Assembly: GCA_016707445.1 (NCBI GenBank)
Contig: JADJHR010000006.1
Coordinates: 372,001 to 436,000, forward strand
DNA from: Rubrivivax sp.
GTDB taxonomy: Bacteria; Pseudomonadota; Gammaproteobacteria; Burkholderiales; Burkholderiaceae_C
Length of the DNA stretch: 64,000 bases
Direction: 5' to 3'
Positions 45,041-53,919 of the stretch are shown here, in pieces. How positions within the stretch are numbered: position 1 is the first letter of the stretch; each line of letters opens with the position of its first letter. The notes under the pieces are model-generated. The model was not told the origin of the DNA and did no database searches. It was given only the letters and a program-made list of their open reading frames with translations. The translations under genes and the position numbers were made by a program.

Positions 45041-48028
45041 ATGGCCGCCGACCCAATCACCGAAGCCAGCCCCGGGCGCGCGCGCTTTGTCGATGGTGGC
45101 TTCATCCGAGTGCGCGGCGCGCGCACGCACAACCTGAAGAACGTCGACCTCGACATCCCCAAGCATTCGCTGGTGGTGATCACCGGGCTGTCGGGATCGG
45201 GCAAGTCCAGCCTGGCCTTCGACACGCTGTACGCCGAGGGACAGCGGCGTTATGTCGAGAGCCTGTCGACCTACGCGCGGCAGTTTCTGCAGCTGATGGA
45301 CAAGCCCGACGTCGACGTGATCGAGGGCCTGAGCCCGGCGATCAGCATCGAGCAGAAGTCGGCGTCGCACAACCCGCGCTCGACGGTGGGCACGATCACC
45401 GAGATCCACGACTACCTGCGCCTGCTGTATGCGCGCGCCGGCACGCCCTACTGCCCCGACCACGCGCTGCCGCTGCAGGCGCAGAGCGTGTCGCAGATGG
45501 TCGACGCGGTGCTGGCCTGGCCGGCCGACACGCGGCTGATGATCCTGGCGCCCGTGGTGCGCGACCGCAAGGGCGAATTCGTCGACCTCTTCGCCGACAT
45601 GCAGGCGCGCGGCTATGTGCGCTTTCGCATCGGCAGCAACGGCGCTGCGGCGCGCATCGTCGAAGCCGACGCGCTGCCGGCGCTGAAGAAGACCGAGAAG
45701 CACGACATCGACGTCGTCATCGACCGCCTGCGCGTGCGCCCGGACATGAAGCAGCGCCTGGCCGAGAGCTTCGAGGCCGCGCTGCGCATCGCCGACGGTC
45801 GCGCCATCGCGATGGAGCTGCCTTCTGAAGTGGGTGGTACGCAGGCCGAGCACCAGCATCTGTTCAGCAACCGCTTCGCCTGCCCGGTGTGCAATTACGC
45901 GCTGTCCGAACTCGAGCCTCGCTTGTTCTCTTTCAATTCGCCGGTGGGCGCCTGCCCCGGTTGCGACGGCTTGGGCCAGATCACCGCGTTCGACCCCGAG
46001 CGTGTGGTCGTCTTCCCGTCGCTGAGCCTGGCCTCGGGCGCCGTCAAGGGCTGGGACCGGCGCAACGCCTACACCTTCAGCCTGCTGGAAAGCGTGGCCG
46101 GGCACTACGGCTTCGACATCGACTCCCCCTTCGAGGCGCTGCCCCACCAGGCGCAGCAGGTGCTGCTGTACGGTTCGGGCGACGAGGCCATCGAGTTCGT
46201 CTACCGCGCCGAAGGTACGACCGCGCAAGGCAAGGCACGCACGCGCACGGTCAAGCGCCAGCATGCCTTCGAAGGCATCATCCCGACCTTCGAGCGCCGT
46301 TACCGCGAGACCGATTCGGCCACCATCCGCGACGAGCTGTCTCGCTACCAGGCGGCGCGTGCATGTCCGGATTGCCTGGGCACGCGGCTGCGGCGCGAAG
46401 CGCGCCACGTGCTGCTGGACGACAGCAGTGGCGCCGGCGCCGGTGCGCGTGGCAAGCCGATCTACGAGGTCGAAAGCGCCACGCTGGCCGAGGCGTTGAC
46501 CTACTTTGACAGTCTGAAGCTCGAAGGCGCCAAGGCCGAGATCGCCGACAAGGTGGTGCGCGAGATCCGCTCGCGCCTGCGCTTCCTCAACGACGTGGGC
46601 CTGCCCTACCTCAGCCTGGATCGCAGCGCCGACACGCTGTCGGGCGGCGAGGCGCAGCGCATCCGGCTGGCGTCGCAGATCGGCAGCGGGCTGTCGGGCG
46701 TGATGTACGTGCTGGACGAACCCAGCATCGGCCTGCACCAGCGCGACAACGCGCGCCTGATCGACACCCTGCGCCGGCTGCGCGACCTGGGCAACTCGGT
46801 GCTCGTGGTCGAACACGACGAGGACATGATCCGCGCCGCCGACCACGTGATCGACATGGGCGTCGGCGCCGGCGTGCACGGCGGCCGCGTGATCGCCGAA
46901 GGCACGCCCGACGCGGTGGCAGCCAACCCCGAATCATTGACCGGGCGCTACCTGGCGCAGGTGCTGCGCATCGAGGTGCCGACCGTGCGACGCAGGCCGG
47001 GCGGCGATGCCGAGACCCATGGCATCCGCATCGTCGGCGCGCGTGGCAACAACCTGAAGGGCGTCGACGTCGAGATTCCGGTCGGTCTGCTGACCTGCGT
47101 CACCGGCGTCTCGGGCTCGGGCAAGAGCACGCTGGTCAACGACACCTTGTACGCGGCGGTGGCGCGCAAGCTCTACCAGAGCAACATCGAGGTGGCCGCG
47201 CACGACCGCATCGAAGGGCTGGAGCTGTTCGACAAGGTGATCAACGTCGACCAGTCGCCGATCGGCCGCACGCCACGCAGCAACCCGGCCACCTACACGG
47301 GGCTGTTCACGCCGATGCGCGAGCTGTTTGCCGAGGTGCCGGCGGCGCGCGAGCGCGGCTACGGCGCCGGGCGCTTCAGCTTCAACGTGGCCGGCGGCCG
47401 CTGCGACGCCTGCGAAGGCGACGGCGTGCTGAAGGTCGAGATGCACTTCCTGCCCGACGTCTACGTGCCCTGCGACGTCTGCGCCGGCCAGCGCTACAAC
47501 CGCGAGACGCTGGAAATTCTGTACAAGGGCCTGAACATCGCGCAGGTGCTGGCGCTGACGGTGGAAGACGCGCACGGCTTCTTCAGCGCCGTGCCCACCA
47601 TCGCGCGCAAGCTGCAGACGCTGCTCGACGTGGGCCTGGGCTACATCCGGCTGGGGCAGAGCGCGACCACGCTGTCGGGCGGCGAGGCGCAGCGCGTCAA
47701 GCTGGCGCTGGAGCTGAGCAAGCGCGACACCGGGCGCACGCTGTACATCCTGGACGAGCCGACCACCGGGCTGCATTTCCACGACATCCAGCTGCTGCTG
47801 AAGGTGCTGCACCAGTTGCGCGACGCGGGCAACACCATCGTCGTGATCGAACACAACCTGGACGTGATCAAGACCGCCGACTGGGTGATCGACCTCGGCC
47901 CCGAAGGCGGCGCCGGCGGCGGCCGCGTGCTGCTGGCCGGCACGCCCGAAGACCTGGCTGCCAGCGGCCTGGGCCACACCGGGCGCTATCTGTCGGGTTT
48001 GCTGGGGACTTCGGCTAGCCCGAGCTGA
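45041..48028 (+). CDS. uvrA: Excinuclease ABC subunit A
   Basis: This 995-residue damage-recognition ATPase of nucleotide excision repair is complete. The first ATP-binding domain has GLSGSGKSSLAFDTL near residue 50 and the second GVSGSGKSTLVNDTL near residue 688. Each has its LSGGEAQR signature. Zinc fingers are at CPVCNYALSEL...CPGC and CDACEGDG...CDVC. The start at 45041 gives MAADPITEASPG, then the conserved FIRVRGARTHNLKNVDLDIP; upstream in-frame codons belong to the recQ 3' end. I saw no LexA-type CTG-N10-CAG box in the 86-bp upstream region. Its last 43 bp overlap the convergent M48 peptidase gene. Confidence 0.97.
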   Translation: MAADPITEASPGRARFVDGGFIRVRGARTHNLKNVDLDIPKHSLVVITGLSGSGKSSLAFDTLYAEGQRRYVESLSTYARQFLQLMDKPDVDVIEGLSPAISIEQKSASHNPRSTVGTITEIHDYLRLLYARAGTPYCPDHALPLQAQSVSQMVDAVLAWPADTRLMILAPVVRDRKGEFVDLFADMQARGYVRFRIGSNGAAARIVEADALPALKKTEKHDIDVVIDRLRVRPDMKQRLAESFEAALRIADGRAIAMELPSEVGGTQAEHQHLFSNRFACPVCNYALSELEPRLFSFNSPVGACPGCDGLGQITAFDPERVVVFPSLSLASGAVKGWDRRNAYTFSLLESVAGHYGFDIDSPFEALPHQAQQVLLYGSGDEAIEFVYRAEGTTAQGKARTRTVKRQHAFEGIIPTFERRYRETDSATIRDELSRYQAARACPDCLGTRLRREARHVLLDDSSGAGAGARGKPIYEVESATLAEALTYFDSLKLEGAKAEIADKVVREIRSRLRFLNDVGLPYLSLDRSADTLSGGEAQRIRLASQIGSGLSGVMYVLDEPSIGLHQRDNARLIDTLRRLRDLGNSVLVVEHDEDMIRAADHVIDMGVGAGVHGGRVIAEGTPDAVAANPESLTGRYLAQVLRIEVPTVRRRPGGDAETHGIRIVGARGNNLKGVDVEIPVGLLTCVTGVSGSGKSTLVNDTLYAAVARKLYQSNIEVAAHDRIEGLELFDKVINVDQSPIGRTPRSNPATYTGLFTPMRELFAEVPAARERGYGAGRFSFNVAGGRCDACEGDGVLKVEMHFLPDVYVPCDVCAGQRYNRETLEILYKGLNIAQVLALTVEDAHGFFSAVPTIARKLQTLLDVGLGYIRLGQSATTLSGGEAQRVKLALELSKRDTGRTLYILDEPTTGLHFHDIQLLLKVLHQLRDAGNTIVVIEHNLDVIKTADWVIDLGPEGGAGGGRVLLAGTPEDLAASGLGHTGRYLSGLLGTSASPS

Positions 48029-49749
48029 AGCGACGGTCGCTTGCCGTCGGCATCGCCGGGGCTGCGTTCGGGTTCACGGTCTTGGTCGGGTTCGCGCCCG
48101 CTGGCGCGGCCGCCACGCGCTTCGGCGGCCAGCTGGCGGCGCAGGGTCTCGAGTTCGCGCAGCCGCGACTCGATGATCGACGCTTCGATGAAGTCCTGCC
48201 CGGCGCTGCCCTTGCGCGCCAAGGTGCGGCCGGTGCGCAGGCGGTCCAGCGCGCCCGTCAGGTCACCCACCAGCAGCCGTGATTCGGCGTGCGCGCGCAA
48301 GCCACGCAGCTGCAGGCCCAGCGCCTGCGCGCTGTTGCCCAGCAGCAGCCAGGCCATGGCGTCGCGCGGATGGCCGGCCACCCAGGTCTGCAGCGCCTCG
48401 GTGCTCTGCCGCAGCTCGGGCTCGCGGCGCTCACCCATCTGCAGCAGCGCCGCATGGGCGCGCAGCAGCAGCAGCGGCCGCGCCTGCTCGGGCGCCGGCC
48501 ACTGCGTCTGCACCTGGCCCAGCACCTTGAAAGCGCCGGCCAGGTCTCCCGCGGCCATGCGGCTTTCGGCGTCCAGCAGCCACAGGCTGCGCATCACGGC
48601 CGCATCGGGCGCGGGCTGCGCCGCCAGCAGTTCGCGCGCTTCGCGGCTGCGCTGTTCGGCCAGTGCGTGGTCGTGCAGCAGGCTCGACGCCAGCGCACTG
48701 GCATACAGCGCGGCCACACGTTCCACCGCGCCATGCCCGACGCGGATGGCCGGCAAGTCTTGCTGCTTGCGCAGCGCCTGCACGCTGCTGTCCATCAGCA
48801 CACGCGCGCGCGCGGCCATCACGGCGTGCAGCCACGGCGACCCCGGACTGGCCGCGGCCGCGCCGCCTTGCAGGCGCAGCCGGGCTTCGCTGATGCGCTC
48901 CAGCGTCAGCGGGTGGCTGCGCAGGTAAGGAAATGCGCCGCTGTCGTTCAGGCGGTTGGCAGCGTCGAGCTTGTCGAACATTGCCGCCATGCCGGCGCCG
49001 TCGAAGCCGGCGCGCCCGAGCAAGGCAAAGCCCACGCGGTCGGCCTCACGCTCCATGTCGCGCGAGAAGTTCAGCTGTCCCTGGATGGCCGCGGCCTGAC
49101 TGCCCATCATGGCGGCCTGTGCCATGTCGGGGTTGTTGCTGCGGCTGGCAGCCAGCAGCGCCAGGATCAGCCCGGCCACGCCGAGCAGCGACGCACGCTG
49201 CTGGTTGACCATGCCGCGTGCGATGTGGCGCTGCGTGACGTGGGTGAGCTCGTGCGCCAGCACCGACGCCAGCTCGTCGCGCGTGGCCGTCATCGCGATC
49301 AGGCCCAGGTGCACACCGACAAAGCCACCCGGCAAGGCAAAGGCGTTGACCGTGCGGTCGCGCACCAGGAAGGCCTCCCAGGCGAACTGGTTGCCGGTGT
49401 CGACATCGATGTCGCCGCGCTGGCGTGCAGCATCGACCAGCGGCCGGAAAAGCGACTGCAGGTATTCCAGCAGCACCGGGTCGTCCATGTAGTCGGGGTC
49501 GCGACGGATCTCGCCCATGATCTGGTCGCCCAGGCGGCGCTCGGTGCCGACCGTGAAGTCTTCGGCGGCACTTTCACCCAGCGCCGGCAGTCGCACGCCC
49601 GGGCCTTCGGTCGCCAGGGTCTGCGCCCGCAGGCCCTGCAACGGCAGGGCCAGCGCGGCCAGGGTCATCAGCACCAACGACAGCCGCTGCAGCAGCGGCC
49701 GGGCGGGTGACGTTCGGCGAGCGGTATCTCGGGATTCGGTCAAGCGCAC
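47986..49749 (-). CDS. M48-family metalloprotease with TPR region (BepA-like)
   Basis: This periplasmic protein of about 587 residues has an N-terminal signal sequence (LSLVLMTLAALALPLQGLRA) and the zinc-protease motif HELTH, with His166 and His170, in VLAHELTHVTQRHIARG. The third ligand is a Glu in DMEREADRVGF. The C-terminal half is made of TPR-like helices and ends with a charged RE-rich tail. BepA and related enzymes degrade misassembled outer-membrane proteins and help LPS transport. The start is uncertain: a GTG at 49749 is favoured because it sits closer to the signal peptide than the ATG at 49803. It overlaps the 3' end of uvrA by 43 bp. Confidence 0.9.
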   Translation of the reverse strand: MRLTESRDTARRTSPARPLLQRLSLVLMTLAALALPLQGLRAQTLATEGPGVRLPALGESAAEDFTVGTERRLGDQIMGEIRRDPDYMDDPVLLEYLQSLFRPLVDAARQRGDIDVDTGNQFAWEAFLVRDRTVNAFALPGGFVGVHLGLIAMTATRDELASVLAHELTHVTQRHIARGMVNQQRASLLGVAGLILALLAASRSNNPDMAQAAMMGSQAAAIQGQLNFSRDMEREADRVGFALLGRAGFDGAGMAAMFDKLDAANRLNDSGAFPYLRSHPLTLERISEARLRLQGGAAAASPGSPWLHAVMAARARVLMDSSVQALRKQQDLPAIRVGHGAVERVAALYASALASSLLHDHALAEQRSREARELLAAQPAPDAAVMRSLWLLDAESRMAAGDLAGAFKVLGQVQTQWPAPEQARPLLLLRAHAALLQMGERREPELRQSTEALQTWVAGHPRDAMAWLLLGNSAQALGLQLRGLRAHAESRLLVGDLTGALDRLRTGRTLARKGSAGQDFIEASIIESRLRELETLRRQLAAEARGGRASGREPDQDREPERSPGDADGKRPSLQLGLAEVPSKPDR

Positions 49750-49859
49750 TCCAGGGCTTTGCACAGGCCCGCCGGTATCATGACATTGCCGCATTTCCCA
49801 CATGTTGCTGGGGCTCCCAGGCCCGGGAGCGCCCGCACCGCCACATTCACTTGAGCGTC

Positions 49860-50342
49860 ATGTCGTCCCCACTCACCCATTTCGATGCCCAGGGCCAGGC
49901 GCACATGGTCGATGTCTCGGCCAAGGCCGAGACGCACCGCGTGGCGCGCGCCAGCGGCGTCATCCGCATGAAGCCCGAGACCTTCGCGCTGGTGGCGTCG
50001 GGGCAGGCGAAGAAGGGCGACGTGATCGCGGTGGCGCGCATCGCCGCCATCCAGGGCGCCAAGCGCACCGCCGACCTGGTGCCGCTGTGCCACCCGCTGC
50101 CGATCACGCGCGTGGCGGTGGACTTCGAGCTCGACGCCAGCCGCCACGAAGTGCGCTGCACGGCCCAGGTCGAGACCTTCGGCCGCACCGGTGTCGAGAT
50201 GGAGGCGCTGACCGCGGTGCAGGTCGGCCTGCTGACGGTCTACGACATGTGCAAGGCCGCCGACCGCGGCATGGTGATGGGCGAGATCCGCGTGCTGCAG
50301 AAGTCGGGCGGCAAGTCGGGGGACTGGGTGGCGGCAGGCTGA
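49860..50342 (+). CDS. moaC: Cyclic pyranopterin monophosphate synthase
   Basis: This 160-residue cytoplasmic enzyme works with MoaA to convert GTP into cyclic pyranopterin monophosphate, the first step of molybdenum-cofactor synthesis. Conserved parts are HFDAQGQAHMVDVSAKAETH, MKPETFALVASGQAKKGDV, AARIA-like ARIAAIQGAKRTADLVPLCH with the active-site PLCHPL, FGRTGVEMEALTAVQVG and YDMCKAADRGMVM. The ATG at 49860 gives the standard N-terminus. It ends exactly where the convergent membrane-protein gene ends, and no other moa gene is nearby. Confidence 0.96.
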   Translation: MSSPLTHFDAQGQAHMVDVSAKAETHRVARASGVIRMKPETFALVASGQAKKGDVIAVARIAAIQGAKRTADLVPLCHPLPITRVAVDFELDASRHEVRCTAQVETFGRTGVEMEALTAVQVGLLTVYDMCKAADRGMVMGEIRVLQKSGGKSGDWVAAG

Positions 50343-52070
50343 TCAGCGCCGCGGCACGAATTCGCGCCAGCCGTGCAGCTGCTGCTGCGGCGTGCACTGG
50401 AACGGCAAAGGCTGGCCAGCCTTGGGGGCTTTCTTGCAGGCCGAGAACCAGTCGTCAGACAGCGGATTCCTGAACTCTCGCAGCCGCGCCGCCAGGTGGC
50501 GTGCGCGGTCGATGTCGCCGCGTCGCGCCAGATCCTCGGCCCAGGCCATCATCAGCCGCGTGTCCAGCAGGTAATGCACCGCGCCGTCGAAGGCGTGCTC
50601 GCGCAAGCGTTGTTCGGTTTCTGTCGTCGCCGCCGCGTAGTCGGCGTGGTGGGCGAAGAACACGCTGTGCTGGCCTTCTTCGATGCGCTGCGCCAGCGGG
50701 GCCGAGCCTTCAGCGGCGCTGAAGATCGCGCTGACGCGGCTGTAGTCCCACAGCGAAAACGCGGCCAGCAGCACCATCAGTGCCGCAGCCGGTGCCATCA
50801 AGGGCCGGCCGGCGCGTGACGGCAACGATGCCCGCGCCGGCGGTGCGCCCAGCCCGTAGCCGAAGGCCCAGGCCGTGGGCAGCAGAAAATAGGCGTACCA
50901 CAGCGGGTACTCCAGCATGCTGTGCAGGCCGATCATCAGCACGAACATCAAGGCGGCGCGGCGCGACACGGCCTGCTCGCCCTGTGCCTGCCGGGCGCGC
51001 CGCCCCATGCGCGCCAGACCCCACAGCAGCGCCAGCATCACCAGCGCGGCCAGCGGCAGGCCGAGTTCCACCGCCAGCTGCAGCGGCAGGTTGTGCGTGT
51101 GGTCGAAGAAGGCCGTCGGCCGGCCCGGGAACGGGGTCAGCGTCCAGGCCAGGTTGAACTCACCGAAGCCCACGCCGGTCCAGGGCTGGCTGCGGATCAG
51201 CGTCAGCGTATTGGCCCAGATGCCGAAGCGCGAACCCGACACATCGGTCTCGGCCAGCCGGGCGGCGCCGCCGAACTGGTGCGCACTGATCTCGGCCCAG
51301 CGCACCATGCCGAACCAGCCGGCGGCATAGATCAGCGGCGCGCCCAGCAGCAGGGCGCGTGTGCGCCATGACAGTCGGCCATCGAGCAGCCCCCACAAGG
51401 CCAGCACCAGCACGCTGACCAGACCCGTGCGAGACGCGGTGAGCACGACGCCGAACACCAGCGCCGCCAGGCACAGCGCCGACCACAGCAGCAGGCTGCT
51501 CAGGTGGTTGGGCTGGCGCAGGTTGCCGACCGCGCGGCCCGTGATGTTGCTGACGGCGATCCAATCGCCGTCGGCCAGCCCGGGCGCGAACACCTGCACC
51601 AGCCCGATCGCCAGATTCAGCCCGCCGGCGATCAGGAAGCCCCAGCTGAACAGTGCGAACAGGTCGCCCGCTTCGTCACTGATGCAGGCGGCCGACCCGC
51701 TGTGCACCAGCAGCGCGGCCGCGCCCAGCAGGCCCAGCGCCGACAGGCACAGCGAAGACGGCAAGGCGCCGGCCGTGCCCGACCAGAGCGCCGCCGCGGC
51801 GATCAGCGCCAGCGCCAGCTGCACCGGCGCCGCGGCGCGGCTGGCGGCAAAGCCGGCTGCGCTGCGCTGCCCTGCTGCCAGCAGCAGCGCAAAGCCGCCC
51901 CAGGTGCCCAGCGCCAGCGCCTGGTTCAGGAAGGTCGGCGAGGGCGAGACGTTGTAGGCCAGCAGCGATGGCGCGGCGGCCGCGACCACGGCAGCCAGCA
52001 ACAGGATCGGTGTGCGCGAAGGATCGGCAGGCATGGGGCGCGGCATGCTATCAGCCGCAGGCTGGTTCAT
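50343..52070 (-). CDS. O-antigen ligase/pilin-glycosylation-ligase-like (Wzy_C, PglL type) membrane protein
   Basis: This 575-residue polytopic membrane protein belongs to the Wzy/WaaL/PglL superfamily. The first hallmark is SNITGRAVGNLRQPNHLSSL. The Wzy_C signature is PWTGVGFGEFNLAW followed by FFDHTHNLPLQLAVELGLP, with the catalytic His pair. The C-terminal soluble part, with TTETEQRLREHAFDG, resembles the Wzy_C_2 region of PglL-type enzymes. PglL enzymes attach glycans to type IV pilin, and a pilin gene lies 9 kb away, so this is one candidate role; O-antigen transfer is another. The part between LSSLLLW and VFGVVLTASRTG is short, and one transmembrane helix may be missing. Confidence 0.82.
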   Translation of the reverse strand: MNQPAADSMPRPMPADPSRTPILLLAAVVAAAAPSLLAYNVSPSPTFLNQALALGTWGGFALLLAAGQRSAAGFAASRAAAPVQLALALIAAAALWSGTAGALPSSLCLSALGLLGAAALLVHSGSAACISDEAGDLFALFSWGFLIAGGLNLAIGLVQVFAPGLADGDWIAVSNITGRAVGNLRQPNHLSSLLLWSALCLAALVFGVVLTASRTGLVSVLVLALWGLLDGRLSWRTRALLLGAPLIYAAGWFGMVRWAEISAHQFGGAARLAETDVSGSRFGIWANTLTLIRSQPWTGVGFGEFNLAWTLTPFPGRPTAFFDHTHNLPLQLAVELGLPLAALVMLALLWGLARMGRRARQAQGEQAVSRRAALMFVLMIGLHSMLEYPLWYAYFLLPTAWAFGYGLGAPPARASLPSRAGRPLMAPAAALMVLLAAFSLWDYSRVSAIFSAAEGSAPLAQRIEEGQHSVFFAHHADYAAATTETEQRLREHAFDGAVHYLLDTRLMMAWAEDLARRGDIDRARHLAARLREFRNPLSDDWFSACKKAPKAGQPLPFQCTPQQQLHGWREFVPRR

Positions 52071-52159
52071 GCGGCCTGCAGGCTTCGGGCTGTCGCCGAT
52101 GGCCGCTGCGGCGGCGCGCGGCTATGCTGGGCCGACATTCATCGTGCGCAGGAGGCCTT

Positions 52160-53032
52160 ATGCAGCGTCGACATGCCCTCGCCCTGGTCGGTGCCAGCGC
52201 CGCCGCCCCGATGGCGCTGGCGCAGGGCACGAAGATCGTCTTCGGCTACACCGCGGTGACCGATTTCGCGTCGGTTTTTGTCGCACGCGAAGAGGGTTTT
52301 TTCAGCCGCCGCGGGCTCGATGTCGAACCCAAGTTCGTGCCCATCAACTCCACCATTCCAGCGGCCGTGCAAGCAGGTTCGCTGCAGATCGGCGGGCCCA
52401 CACCGTCGGTCTTTCTGCAGTCGGTCGACGGCGGGCTCGACCACGTGGTGCTGGCCGGCGGCGGGCAGACCTCGAAGACCATCACCGGCTTCGGCCTGGT
52501 GGCGCGTGCCGGCAGCGGCATTCGCAGCGCGGCAGACTGCGTCGGCAAGAAGATCGGCGTGCCGGGGCTGGGTGCCTTCTTGCACGTGACCTTTCGCGCC
52601 TGGCTCAAGCAGGCGGGCGTGGACTACACCCAAGTCAGCTTCATCGAGGCGGCGTTTCCGCAGCACGGCGACCTGCTGCGCGGCGGATCGCTCGATGCCG
52701 TGGTCACGGCCGACCCCTTCATGAGCCGCATCACCGACAGCGGTGCGGGCTACGTGGCGTCGTATTACTCGACCTTTCTGCCCGAGGGCCAGCCGACCAT
52801 CGTCTACGTGGCGCGGCGCGACTGGGTGGCCGCCAACGCGGCGGCAGCCAAGGCGTTTCGCGAAGCCATCGTCGAGGCCGCCGCCTACATCGTCAAGCCG
52901 GCCAACGACGCCAGGCTGCGCGCCACCATCGGCAAGTACATCAAGCTGCCGCCCCAGGTGCTGGCCAAGGTGCAGATCTCGCCGCCGGCACCGATCATCA
53001 ATGACAAGCAGCTGGCCTACTGGGTGGGCTGA
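52160..53032 (+). CDS. ABC-transporter substrate-binding protein (NMT1/SsuA/TauA type), frameshifted at its C-terminus
   Basis: This 290-residue periplasmic protein has a Tat-like signal (MQRRHALALVGASAAAPMAL). The mature domain of the nitrate/sulfonate/THI5-like family includes GYTAVTDFASVFVAREEGFF, GRGLDVEPK-like RRGLDVEPKFVPI and GGSLDAVVTADPFM. GGAGG precedes the ATG. The protein stops at YWVG, while the next bases, in another frame (53032-53091), encode LMKDQGMLKGNPAVASLIVK-like sequence, the natural C-terminal tail. One base appears lost at about 53030. The loss costs about 20 residues and may still leave a functional protein. No permease gene is close; the cyclase gene follows 15 bp after the tail. 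Confidence 0.88.
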   Translation: MQRRHALALVGASAAAPMALAQGTKIVFGYTAVTDFASVFVAREEGFFSRRGLDVEPKFVPINSTIPAAVQAGSLQIGGPTPSVFLQSVDGGLDHVVLAGGGQTSKTITGFGLVARAGSGIRSAADCVGKKIGVPGLGAFLHVTFRAWLKQAGVDYTQVSFIEAAFPQHGDLLRGGSLDAVVTADPFMSRITDSGAGYVASYYSTFLPEGQPTIVYVARRDWVAANAAAAKAFREAIVEAAAYIVKPANDARLRATIGKYIKLPPQVLAKVQISPPAPIINDKQLAYWVG

Positions 53033-53106
53033 TGAAGGACCAGGGCATGCTCAAGGGCAACCCCGCCGTCGCCAGCCTCATCGTCAAGTAAGGCCCAGGA
53101 GCCCCC

Positions 53107-53919
53107 ATGCCGCGCACCTTCGTCGACCTGTCGATCTTTCTGGAAAACGACGTGCTGTCCGACCCGCCGGCCTTCGCGCCCAAGATCCAGTACTTCAGCC
53201 ACGACAACACCTACGAGCAGATCGCGCCCTTCTTCCCCGGGCTGCAGAAAAGCGACCTGCCCGACGGCGAGGGCTGGGCGGTGGAGACGGTGCAGCTGTC
53301 CACGCACAACGGCACGCACCTGGATGCGCCTTATCACTTTCATTCGACGATGGACAAGGCGCTGGGCCAGAAGAAGCCGGCCATCGCCATCCACGAGGTG
53401 CCGCTGGAATGGTGCTTTCAGCCGGCGGTCAAGCTCGACTTCCGGCACCTGCCGGACGGGCATGTCGTCAGCGCTGCCGAGGTCGAGGCCGAACTGCAGC
53501 GCATCGGCCACACGCTGCAGCCGCTGGAGATCGTGGTCGTCAACACCCGCGCCGGCAGCCGCTACGGCAATGCCGACTACGTCAGCGCCGGCTGCGGCAT
53601 GGGCTACGAGGCCACGATGTATCTGCTGGAACGCGGCGTGCGCCTGACCGGCACCGACGCCTGGAGCTGGGACGCACCCTTCGTGCACACCGCCAGGAAG
53701 TACGGCGAAAGCCACGACGCCAGCCTGATCTGGGAAGGCCACAAGGCCGGGCGCGACATCGGCTACTGCCACCTGGAAAAGCTGCACAACCTGGAATCGT
53801 TGCCCGCCAGCGGATTTTTCATCAGCTGCTTTCCGCACAAGATCCGCGGCGCGTCAGCCGGCTGGACACGTGCCGTGGCGATCTTCGACGAGAGCTTGAA
53901 GCGGGATGTCGCCGGCTGA
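53107..53919 (+). CDS. Cyclase-family hydrolase (kynurenine-formamidase-like)
   Basis: This 270-residue protein belongs to the metal-dependent cyclase/formamidase family (PF04199). The metal-binding motif HNGTHLDAPYHFH has His67, His71, Asp73 and His77. MPRTFVDLSIFLENDV opens the domain. Later segments include IVVVNTRAG, GMGYEATMYLLERGVRLTGT and SLIWEGHKAGRDIGYCHLEKL. Members hydrolyse amides or cyclic esters such as N-formylkynurenine or isatin. The substrate is unknown. It lies just after the substrate-binding-protein gene, and the two may be an uptake-plus-hydrolase unit for one compound. Confidence 0.9.
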   Translation: MPRTFVDLSIFLENDVLSDPPAFAPKIQYFSHDNTYEQIAPFFPGLQKSDLPDGEGWAVETVQLSTHNGTHLDAPYHFHSTMDKALGQKKPAIAIHEVPLEWCFQPAVKLDFRHLPDGHVVSAAEVEAELQRIGHTLQPLEIVVVNTRAGSRYGNADYVSAGCGMGYEATMYLLERGVRLTGTDAWSWDAPFVHTARKYGESHDASLIWEGHKAGRDIGYCHLEKLHNLESLPASGFFISCFPHKIRGASAGWTRAVAIFDESLKRDVAG

